From: an uncultured Lachnospiraceae bacterium
GTDB lineage: Bacteria > Bacillota > Clostridia > Lachnospirales > Lachnospiraceae
Assembly (NCBI GenBank): GCA_947178465.1
Contig: CAMWYL010000062.1
Location: forward strand, 1-12,000
DNA length: 12,000 nucleotides
Direction: 5' to 3'
Shown: in pieces, positions 6,380 through 12,000 of the stretch
How the letters are laid out: each line of letters starts with the position of its first letter
Numbering within the stretch: the first letter of the stretch is position 1
The notes under the pieces: model-generated
What the model was told of the DNA's origin: nothing
Databases searched by the model: none
Seen by the model: the letters and a program-made list of their open reading frames with translations, nothing else
Position numbers and translations under genes: made by a program

Positions 6380-7657
6380 ATGTTGGATACAAAAGAAATT
6401 AAATTTGAAAATTATATTCTTGATAATGTGCATGGTTTTATAGGGTTGACGTTCATGGAGGATAAAATTGAACGTCTCCCTATTTTTAAACGTTTACAAG
6501 ATATTTCTCAATTAGGACTAGTTAAGAGGATTTTTCCTGGAGCACTGCATAATCGTTATATCCATTCACTGGGCGTTATGCATGTGATAGATCAGATGGC
6601 ATTGCACATAGGACAGTTCAGTTTGGCTGAAAGACAATTGATGAGACTTGCTGGAATGCTTCATGATTTAGGACATTATCCATTATCGCATGATCTTGAG
6701 CAGGTGTATGATAGGAAAGAAAGTGCAACAGCAATCAGTAAGATTTCTGTTAGAGAAACTTTTTTAAATGATATTCAACAGGATATATACAAAATAACTG
6801 GTAAGTTAGATGGAGAAGAAGGAAAAGATCTTTCTCTCAAAATACAGATTCCTAAAAGAGAATTAGTTGTAAAAGGACGATATCATCATGAGACTGTTAC
6901 TACATATGTTATACTTAAAAGTAAATCCATTAAGGATATCATAATTGAAGGAATAAAATTAGGTCATTTTAATGATGATTATTATGAATGGACTGCAGAT
7001 AGTGACAGCAACCAAGTTGAAGAATTTGCAAGTAAAATAATTAATGATATATGTGCATTAATACAAGGCAATGGTGACTACGAATATGAAAAAGGTGCTT
7101 TTCCGGAACATTTTACAGCAATGCTACAAATGTTGCATTCTGAATTAGATGCAGATAGAATTGATTATTTATTACGAGATGCCACGTTTTCTGGTGCTTC
7201 CTATGGCTCTTTTGATCTGGGAATTTTGTTGCAAAATCTTGATATGAGAAAAGTTAACATTGGTAATTTGGAAACATGGATAGTTGGGGTAAAAGAAAAA
7301 GGAATTGGTTGTGCCGATCAATATATGGTAAACAGGTATTTAGCATACACACAGGTCATATTTAATAAATATACATCAATAGTTGCTAAAATGTTGCGTG
7401 AAGTAGTTTTTTGGATGATGAATAGTGCTTCACAGCTTTCGTTTTATTCTCCTCAACAAATATATGATATTATTGATAGGCACGAAGAGAATGAAGCTTA
7501 TTTTGCATTTACAGATAGTTATTTTTTTGAAAAATTAAATGCCATTGATAAGAAAAGGCATGGGTGTCCTGACGATATATATTTTTTGTTGAACAACTTA
7601 GAAAATACAGGTCTTTGGATGTTAAAGAAGAAGACATATTTTCAGGAGACTTATTGA
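6380..7657 (+). CDS. HD-domain phosphohydrolase (YwfO/SAMHD1-like, COG1078 type), main part
   Basis: The 425 residues carry the HD metal site. H62 is in HNRYIHSLG, H95-D96 is in LHDLGHYPLSHD, and the last Asp is in ELDADRIDYLLRDA (D257 or D259). This arrangement matches the dGTPase/SAMHD1-like branch, which hydrolyses dNTPs or related nucleotides. The true substrate cannot be read from sequence. It begins 11 bases after the YwgA-like stop with a weak AAGGTG site, so the two are co-transcribed and perhaps translationally coupled. The last 15 residues (from about 411, LWMLKKKTYFQETY) look unnatural. The overlapping frame from 7615 continues with family-like sequence, so the gene appears to be split by a one-base loss in a T run at 7614-7616. 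Whether the shortened protein is active is unclear. Confidence 0.87.
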   Translation: MLDTKEIKFENYILDNVHGFIGLTFMEDKIERLPIFKRLQDISQLGLVKRIFPGALHNRYIHSLGVMHVIDQMALHIGQFSLAERQLMRLAGMLHDLGHYPLSHDLEQVYDRKESATAISKISVRETFLNDIQQDIYKITGKLDGEEGKDLSLKIQIPKRELVVKGRYHHETVTTYVILKSKSIKDIIIEGIKLGHFNDDYYEWTADSDSNQVEEFASKIINDICALIQGNGDYEYEKGAFPEHFTAMLQMLHSELDADRIDYLLRDATFSGASYGSFDLGILLQNLDMRKVNIGNLETWIVGVKEKGIGCADQYMVNRYLAYTQVIFNKYTSIVAKMLREVVFWMMNSASQLSFYSPQQIYDIIDRHEENEAYFAFTDSYFFEKLNAIDKKRHGCPDDIYFLLNNLENTGLWMLKKKTYFQETY

Positions 7658-8013
7658 AACAGAGAGAGCATATTGAAACTTCTGCGTTTTATGCCCATTT
7701 AGAGGAGCTAATTTCTAAAAGGAATTATTCGGCAGAAGAAGGCTTATATCTGTTTAGTCAGAAAAGAATTACCAATCATATGAAGGATAAAGATTTTCGG
7801 GAAAATTTTGATAAATATAATGCCACACATGAAAAGCAGTTAAATTTCGCAAAATATCAAAGAGATAGATTGATGGATGGATTAGCAGTTATTAAGGAGA
7901 ATGATGATTCGGTGGTTTTGCTAATTGATACACCGAGATCGATGATGACAGAATTGTTTGATGTGCAACAAGTTATGGTGCGGGAGTATGTATTTCCAGT
8001 AAAAATGATTTGA
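7615..8013 (+). CDS. C-terminal part of the HD phosphohydrolase, out of frame with the main part
   Basis: This frame is offset by -1 from the HD gene and overlaps its last 43 bases. The only possible start is a TTG at 7615 without a ribosome binding site, so independent translation is unlikely. The 132 residues look like the C-terminal domain of HD phosphohydrolases: a helical stretch (about 18-85), then RDRLMDGLAVIKENDDSVVLLIDTPRS, a region I associate with the end of this family. Restoring one T in GGTCTTTGG gives a continuous protein of about 545 residues. GGTCTTTGG is not a classic X-XXY-YYZ slippery heptamer, so a mutation or sequencing error is more likely than programmed frameshifting. 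A terminator follows 40 bases later. Confidence 0.72.
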   Translation: MDVKEEDIFSGDLLKQREHIETSAFYAHLEELISKRNYSAEEGLYLFSQKRITNHMKDKDFRENFDKYNATHEKQLNFAKYQRDRLMDGLAVIKENDDSVVLLIDTPRSMMTELFDVQQVMVREYVFPVKMI

Positions 8014-8048
8014 TGTGCAATAGTTTGATTTAAATAAGAGATCGGAAG

Positions 8049-8085
8049 AAACCCTCCAAGTAAACAAGGATTTGGAGGTTTTTTT
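8049..8085 (+). terminator. Rho-independent terminator of the YwgA-like/HD cassette
   Basis: CCTCCAA (8053-8059) and TTGGAGG (8072-8078) form a perfect 7-bp stem with a 12-base loop, followed directly by seven T residues (8079-8085). Flanking A residues at 8049-8051 can extend the stem into the T tract. It lies 40 bases after the HD frame ends, so the cassette has its own promoter and terminator. Confidence 0.9.
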
Positions 8086-8477
8086 CTGCCCATTTTAAAT
8101 AGTAGGTTGTGTCATAGAACAGGGGCAAAGCCTAACTAAAAGCTACGGTGGCATATCTTTATTGCACATACTCAAGGCAGGAGTAGACATCTCTGCCCCC
8201 TGTGAGCCGCCGTGAGGCTCCGTGTGCCATTTTCCGGGCAGGGGTGGTATTTCTCATACTCTGAAAGAAGTAAATAGAGTGAATAGAGAGTCAAAAAATA
8301 AATATGCCGTTTTATCTAATAGTTGGTGCTGTGCAGACATATCCAAAAAGAAAGGTAGATGGAGTTGTGGCTGCTATAACTATTTCTTATAACAAATTCC
8401 AAGATATATGTATTATGCAAAGAAAAAAATAAAGGCTACAATTGTATTATTAATGACAAATCTAAGAAGGTGAGAAA
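8086..8477. other. Intergenic remnant with a GC-richer, hairpin-rich block (about 8110-8250)
   Basis: No convincing gene is present. The block from about 8110 to 8250 is clearly richer in G and C than the AT-rich sequence on both sides. It holds two small hairpins: GGCAG(8176-)...CTGCC around 8176-8199, and GAGCC...GGCTC around 8203-8219. Plus-strand frames are open for some 45 codons after a TGA at about 8212 but have no start or ribosome binding site. This could be the edge of a lost mobile element, a transfer or replication region, or a structured RNA; I cannot assign it. Confidence 0.4.
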
Positions 8478-8742
8478 ATGAAACAGATATTGTGCTTTGG
8501 CGATTCCAATACCTATGGCCTTGTGCCGGGAACGAATGACTGCAAGACTGTTTATGATGCATCTGCCGGAGTTATCGGACTTGGCATAAAGCAGTTGCTG
8601 AAACAGATAAAAGAAATAGCGCCAAAGGCAGGGATACTGCTCATAGCACGGATTCAGTCAGAAGAGGATGGAACGTCTTGATAAATACGGACACAAGGCA
8701 TTGGCACAGGCTGTCGGACAGAAACCGGCAGAAATATTGAAA
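8478..8742 (+). pseudogene. Collapsed SGNH/GDSL-type hydrolase gene
   Basis: The gene starts with MKQILCFGDSNTYGLVPG, where GDSN holds the nucleophile serine (S10), after a GAAGGTGAG ribosome binding site. It then jumps straight to TNDCKTVYDASAGV, which is family block III (GTND), losing the roughly 60-80 residues normally between. After GILLIARIQ there is a second jump to block V, SEEDG. A small deletion there removes the catalytic Asp-x-x-His region's His and shifts the frame, so the first frame stops at 8681. The family ending LDKYGHKALAQAV continues from 8668 in the next frame to about 8742. The intact ancestor would be an esterase or lipase of about 210 residues. The product cannot be active. 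Confidence 0.82.
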
Positions 8743-8771
8743 AAATACGGCTTTTCGTATTTCGATACCTG

Positions 8772-8780
8772 TGCTATAAT
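8772..8780 (+). promoter_or_regulatory. Extended -10 promoter of the LysR-cysE operon
   Basis: TGCTATAAT gives an extended -10 (TG-N-TATAAT) with consensus TATAAT at 8775-8780. The -35 position is poor (TTTTCG), as is usual for extended -10 promoters. The start is predicted near 8787, about 49 bases before the LysR ATG. The promoter lies just behind the dead hydrolase gene, at the end of its 3' reading frame. Confidence 0.65.
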
Positions 8781-8793
8781 AAGCAAACTAAAC

Positions 8794-8808
8794 CTATCAA
8801 ATTGATAG
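8794..8808. promoter_or_regulatory. LysR-box-like palindrome (T-N11-A), candidate operator
   Basis: CTATCAA-A-TTGATAG is a perfect 7+1+7 palindrome containing T-N11-A (T8795 to A8807), the core motif of LysR-family binding sites. It starts about 14 bases downstream of the extended -10 box and ends 27 bases before the lysR ATG. Binding there would block transcription, so negative autoregulation fits. The regulator identity is inferred from position. Confidence 0.6.
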
Positions 8809-8835
8809 ATATACTAAGCGAAAGGAGGCGCAGGT

Positions 8836-9741
8836 ATGACATTATCGCAGTTGGTTTATGTAGTAACAGTTGCAGAAAAAAAGTCTATGAATAAGGCGGC
8901 AGCAGAGTTGTTTGTTTCTCAGCCTGCTTTATCCGGTGCGATCAGGGATTTGGAAGAAGAATTACATACACAGATATTTATTCGTTCCAATAAAGGGATT
9001 GTGATAACGGCAGAAGGGGAAGAATTCTTAAGTTATGCAAGGCAGATAGTTGAAATTAATCAAATGATCAGCGAACGCTATATAGAGGATAAAAGACGAA
9101 AGAAAAAGTTTTCTGTATCCATGCAGCATTATTCTTTTGCAGTTGAGGCATTTATAGAACTTGGAAAAAAGTTTTCAATGAATGAATTTGAATTGGCAGT
9201 GTACGAGACAAAGACCTATGATGTGATAGAGAATGTCAGAGACAGCCGTAGTGAAATTGGGGTGCTATACCTGAATGATTTTAACGGGAAAGCGTTAAAC
9301 AAGATTATTACAGAGAACGGATTGGAATTTGTCCCATTGTTTGACTGCGGCATTTCTGTGTATCTTTCCGGAAAGCATCCTCTGGCAGCCAGGACAAAAA
9401 TCAGTTTTGAGGAATTGGAGCCTTATCCATGCCTGTCCTTTGAGCAGGGTGACAGGAATGCCTTTTACTTTGCTGAGGAGGTGCTTAGTACGCTGAATTA
9501 TAAGCAGATTATCAAGGCGAATGACAGAGCCACAATGCTGAACCTTATGGTAGGACTGAAAGGGTATACTCTGTGTTCCGGTATTATCTGCGGAGATTTG
9601 AATGGGGGAAATTTTGTTTCTGTTCCTTTTGATACATCTGATTATATGACAATCGGATATATTAAAAGAAAGAGCATGCCTTTGAGTGTCATAGGGCAGG
9701 AATATATACAGATATTAAAGAAATATGAGACCATTTCATAG
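8836..9741 (+). CDS. LysR-family transcriptional regulator
   Basis: The 301-residue length is typical for the family. The N-terminal winged helix-turn-helix covers residues 1-60: VYVVTVAEKKSMNKAAAELF, then VSQPALSGAIRDLEEEL, then IFIRSNKGIVITAEGEEFL. The effector-binding domain (about 90-295) has two lobes of the periplasmic-binding-protein type. A strong AGGAGG at 8823-8828 lies 7 bases before the ATG. It is followed after 12 bases by the serine acetyltransferase gene, so the two form an operon. The context suggests it controls cysteine or methionine synthesis, perhaps sensing O-acetylserine or a similar metabolite as CysB and CysR-type proteins do; the ligand is inferred. It probably also binds the palindrome just upstream. 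Confidence 0.93.
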   Translation: MTLSQLVYVVTVAEKKSMNKAAAELFVSQPALSGAIRDLEEELHTQIFIRSNKGIVITAEGEEFLSYARQIVEINQMISERYIEDKRRKKKFSVSMQHYSFAVEAFIELGKKFSMNEFELAVYETKTYDVIENVRDSRSEIGVLYLNDFNGKALNKIITENGLEFVPLFDCGISVYLSGKHPLAARTKISFEELEPYPCLSFEQGDRNAFYFAEEVLSTLNYKQIIKANDRATMLNLMVGLKGYTLCSGIICGDLNGGNFVSVPFDTSDYMTIGYIKRKSMPLSVIGQEYIQILKKYETIS

Positions 9742-9753
9742 TGAGGGGATAAA

Positions 9754-10674
9754 ATGGATGTCAAAATGAAGATAAGTGAGACTGCCATAAAACTGGAAAG
9801 TAATTATAAAGCACAGGGAATTTTTGAAATCGGCATAGGAGAGAAACTGCCGAAACGCACAGAAGTTATTGACATTATCAATGAAGTAAGGCGCGTTATT
9901 TTTCCAGGGTATTTTGGAAACGAGAATACTGCATATGTGAGCCTTGGAAATTTTGCAGGCAATAGTCTGGCGGGGATTTATGAAAGACTGTTTAAACAGA
10001 TCCGGATTGCGATTATGTACCAGAGCAAACAAAGTACAAAAACGGCAAATGATGCGGTTTCAGTGCTAAAGCAGGAATCTGTTGATGATACGGCAGAAGA
10101 AAAAGCATTGGCGTTTATTGACAGCCTGCCCAATATACAGCAGATGATATTTAAGGATGTAGAGGCAGAACTCATGGGCGATCCGGCAGCCGGCAGCAAG
10201 GAGGATATTATCTTTTCCTATCCCGGAATATATGCCATCTATGTATATCGAATCGCCCATGTCTTATATGAATTAAAGGTTCCTTTTATTCCAAGGATTA
10301 TGACGGAACATGCCCACAGTAAAACAGGTATTGACATTAATCCGGGAGCAGTGATTGGAGAATACTTTTTCATAGACCACGGAACCGGCATTGTCATTGG
10401 GGAAACAACAATGATAGGAAACCATGTGAAATTGTATCAGGGCGTTACGCTTGGGGCATTATCTACCATGAAAGGGCAGGAACTGTCCGGGGTGAAGAGA
10501 CATCCTACCATAGAAGATTATGTGGTTATCTATGCAAATGCAACCATATTGGGAGGAGAGACCGTGATTGGAAAAAACTCTGTTGTTGCCGGGAATACTT
10601 TCGTTACGGAATCCATCCCTGAAAATACAAGAGTTTCCGCATATGTTCCAGAGCTTAAAATCCGGAAACGATAA
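9754..10674 (+). CDS. cysE: Serine O-acetyltransferase (EpsC/CysE type)
   Basis: The enzyme acetylates L-serine with acetyl-CoA to O-acetylserine, the committed step to cysteine. The 306 residues have a helical N-terminal domain (about 1-180) and a left-handed beta-helix of hexapeptide repeats (about 185-295). D208-H209 in FFIDHGTGIVIGET and H250 in KRHPTIEDY correspond to the catalytic Asp/His pair and second His of CysE. The motif usually reading GIDIHPGA is GIDINPGA here. The protein ends IRKR, not with the C-terminal Ile that docks into O-acetylserine sulfhydrylase, so the classic cysteine synthase complex is not expected. GAGGGG sits 5 bases before the ATG, 12 bases after lysR. The 3' end meets the convergent Rrf2 gene after 11 bases with no terminator. 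Confidence 0.93.
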   Translation: MDVKMKISETAIKLESNYKAQGIFEIGIGEKLPKRTEVIDIINEVRRVIFPGYFGNENTAYVSLGNFAGNSLAGIYERLFKQIRIAIMYQSKQSTKTANDAVSVLKQESVDDTAEEKALAFIDSLPNIQQMIFKDVEAELMGDPAAGSKEDIIFSYPGIYAIYVYRIAHVLYELKVPFIPRIMTEHAHSKTGIDINPGAVIGEYFFIDHGTGIVIGETTMIGNHVKLYQGVTLGALSTMKGQELSGVKRHPTIEDYVVIYANATILGGETVIGKNSVVAGNTFVTESIPENTRVSAYVPELKIRKR

Positions 10675-10685
10675 GGAAGGCATGT

Positions 10686-11117
10686 TTAGATATAGTATTC
10701 ACAACTGTCATTTTTTTGGTTGATGACATCTGAAAGAGTGATCCCATTCAGGTAGTCAAGTATGACTTTATTAAGGCCCTGATAGACAGGCAGAGCGATA
10801 CAATTATCTGCATTTTCGCATCGGTTGGGAATATTATCCATGCAGCTTACAGGGGTAAGACTGCCTTCCGCACTTTCCAAGATTTCCCTGACAGTAATTT
10901 CACCAGGGTGTCTTGCCAGCTGATAACCGCCCATGTGCCCTTTGTTGGCGAGGAGCAGATTGCTGCGGTTGAAAAACGGGATGATCTGTTCCAGATACTT
11001 TTTGGAAATATTCTGCCTGGCAGATATATCTTTGAGTGCAATAAATCCTTCATTGTAGTGTTGCGCTAAGTCTATCATCATGCGGAAAGCGTACCTTCCG
11101 CGAGTGGAAATCTTCAA
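10686..11117 (-). CDS. Rrf2-family transcriptional regulator with three clustered cysteines
   Basis: A 143-residue Rrf2-family DNA-binding protein, starting MKISTRGRYAFRMMIDLA, with a winged helix-turn-helix (ISARQNISKKYLEQI, then the NKGHMGGYQLAR wing, about 31-69). Relatives are IscR (Fe-S sensing) and CymR (cysteine metabolism). C92, C100 and C106 (C-x7-C-x5-C) sit where IscR has its Fe-S cysteines (C-x5-C-x5-C), so an Fe-S cluster or thiol switch is plausible. CymR proteins, to my knowledge, lack this set. The start codon is TTG at 11117, fixed by GGAGG at 11126-11130, 8 bases upstream. It is convergent with cysE and divergent from the PLP-enzyme gene, so it probably regulates this cluster. 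Confidence 0.92.
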   Translation of the reverse strand: MKISTRGRYAFRMMIDLAQHYNEGFIALKDISARQNISKKYLEQIIPFFNRSNLLLANKGHMGGYQLARHPGEITVREILESAEGSLTPVSCMDNIPNRCENADNCIALPVYQGLNKVILDYLNGITLSDVINQKNDSCEYYI

Positions 11118-11273
11118 AATGATTACCTCCGGAATTTATTAATATGTGATTTAATGTTTCAAAACTTATCTTACCACAGGAACAATAGGCAATCAAGAAC
11201 AAAAGGAAAAAGGACAAACCTTAACAAGGATTACCCATATGCTTTAAAATTGGAGCAAAGAAAGGAGAAAGCA
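11118..11273. promoter_or_regulatory. Divergent control region between the Rrf2 gene and the PLP-enzyme gene
   Basis: For the rightward gene, TTAACA at 11221-11226 and TAAAAT at 11245-11250 (18-base spacing) form a good promoter. It leaves a leader of only about 17 bases. For the leftward Rrf2 gene, an AT-rich stretch holds TTGAAA (minus strand, about 11156-11161) but no clear -10. An imperfect dyad, ATTAA-N8-TTAAT at 11138-11155, lies just upstream of the Rrf2 ribosome binding site and could be an Rrf2 operator; it is weak evidence in AT-rich DNA. I could not match the published CymR box here. Confidence 0.5.
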
Positions 11274-12000
11274 ATGGATTATGGTTTTGCAACAAAATGT
11301 ATTTATGGAAACGGAAGAGATTATGACAAGGATAAAACGGGAGCAATCAGCTTCCCTATTTATCAGACAGCGACCTATGCACACCCGGAAGTAGGAAAAA
11401 GCACGGGGTTTGATTACAGCAGGCTGCAGAATCCTACGAGGCAGCAGGCAGAGAAAATAGTAGCTTCCCTTGAGGACGGGATTGATGCATTGGCATTTTC
11501 TACCGGGATGGCAGCGATCACCGCAATGATGGAGCTGTTCCGGCCGGGGGACCATCTGATTACGGACGCAGATCTGTATGGCGGCAGCATCAGGCTGTTT
11601 GATAATGTGAGTAAAAAGAATGGTATTTTATTCAGCCATATAGATTGTTCCACGGAAGATGTGGAGGATTACATACAGGAGAATACAAAAGCTATTTTCA
11701 TTGAAACACCCACAAACCCGATGATGAATGTGGTGGATATCCGTAAGGTTTCAAAAATTGCAAAGGAACACAGCCTTCTTTTAATCGTAGACAATACTTT
11801 TATGTCTCCTTATTTCCAAAAGCCTTTTGAGCTTGGTGCGGATATTATTATCCATAGCGGTACAAAGTTCCTGGGAGGGCATAATGATACACTTGCAGGC
11901 TTTATTGTGACAAACTCACAGGAAATATCGGACAAGCTTCGGTTTCTTATAAAGACTGTGGGTTCGGGTCTTTCGCCTTTTAACAGATGGCTGATCATAA
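11274..12000 (+). CDS. Trans-sulfuration PLP enzyme of the Cys/Met metabolism family, N-terminal part (cut by window edge)
   Basis: The first 242 residues are present and the frame runs off the right edge. They show the Cys/Met-metabolism PLP fold: FPIYQTATYAHPE (near 25-38), YSRLQNPTRQQAE (about 45-58), STGMAAITAMM (about 78-88), ETPTNPMMNVVD, DNTFMSPYFQKP, then HSGTKFLGGHND with K198 as the PLP lysine. Family members include cystathionine gamma-synthase, gamma- and beta-lyase and O-acetylhomoserine sulfhydrylase. These cannot be told apart safely from this part, so no symbol is given. AGGAG at 11263-11267, 6 bases before the ATG, fixes the start. Its place opposite the Rrf2 gene and near cysE suggests a role in cysteine/methionine exchange. 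Confidence 0.93.
   Translation, partial: MDYGFATKCIYGNGRDYDKDKTGAISFPIYQTATYAHPEVGKSTGFDYSRLQNPTRQQAEKIVASLEDGIDALAFSTGMAAITAMMELFRPGDHLITDADLYGGSIRLFDNVSKKNGILFSHIDCSTEDVEDYIQENTKAIFIETPTNPMMNVVDIRKVSKIAKEHSLLLIVDNTFMSPYFQKPFELGADIIIHSGTKFLGGHNDTLAGFIVTNSQEISDKLRFLIKTVGSGLSPFNRWLII

Noticed and set aside
7610..7622. Programmed -1 ribosomal frameshift in the HD gene
   Set aside because: The sequence GGT CTT TGG is not an X-XXY-YYZ slippery site and I saw no clear stimulatory hairpin or SD-like element. A mutation or sequencing error is simpler.
4600..8047. Repeat AGATCGGAA at 4600-4608 and 8039-8047 as possible insertion-site direct repeats around the accessory region
   Set aside because: Only 9 exact bases match, with an indel just after. 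Such matches are expected by chance over several kilobases, and no integrase is present.
8161..8250. Minus-strand 23-codon frame and plus-strand open stretch in the GC-richer block
   Set aside because: They have no ribosome binding site, no suitable start and no recognisable similarity, and are too short to support as genes.
1..12000. CRISPR array, integrase, transposase or other intact mobile element
   Set aside because: No regularly spaced repeats and no recombinase motifs were seen on either strand.

Overview
The window looks like chromosomal DNA of a low-to-moderate GC Gram-positive anaerobe. A Clostridia/Lachnospiraceae-type gut bacterium is the best guess. The reasons are the AGGAGG-type ribosome binding sites, the FtsH with an HEVGH zinc motif and a long low-complexity tail, the tRNA-Asn style, and an EpsC-type serine acetyltransferase next to LysR and Rrf2 regulators. 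The family-level placement is inferred from sequence style, not computed.

Layout. (1) 1-3384 is conserved core: pyrG (CTP synthase, minus strand, cut by the left edge) is divergent from ftsH (membrane AAA+ protease, plus strand), and each has a recognisable promoter. (2) 3385-4572 holds a hairpin behind ftsH, a small membrane HExxH putative peptidase (DUF3267-like), an unrecognised small acidic protein whose frame stays open past its TAA stop, and a tRNA-Asn(GTT) with a strong terminator. (3) 4573-8085 is AT-rich and accessory: a decayed Y-family DNA polymerase, then a two-gene cassette (YwgA-like protein plus HD-domain phosphohydrolase). The cassette has its own promoter over a perfect 20-bp palindrome and its own terminator. 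The HD gene is split by an apparent one-base frameshift. (4) 8086-8805 is a remnant zone with a GC-richer unassigned block and a collapsed SGNH/GDSL hydrolase gene. (5) 8836-12000 is a sulfur amino-acid cluster: a LysR regulator and serine O-acetyltransferase as an apparent operon, then a convergent Rrf2-family regulator with three clustered cysteines, which is divergent from a PLP-dependent trans-sulfuration enzyme (right edge, partial).

How the genes fit together. The last four genes make a coherent unit: serine is activated to O-acetylserine, and a Cys/Met-metabolism PLP enzyme uses an activated amino acid or cystathionine. Two local regulators, LysR and a possible Fe-S or cysteine-sensing Rrf2 protein, probably tune the supply. 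The HD plus YwgA-like pair is the most system-like accessory element. By family it may act on nucleotides, and its palindromic promoter suggests self-regulation. A defence or toxin-antitoxin-like role is only a hypothesis. Two genes (Y-family polymerase, SGNH hydrolase) are clearly broken and two more (HD gene, small protein at 4130) may be. That makes the 4.1-8.8 kb stretch a region of insertion and decay downstream of a tRNA, although I found no att repeats, integrase or transposase.
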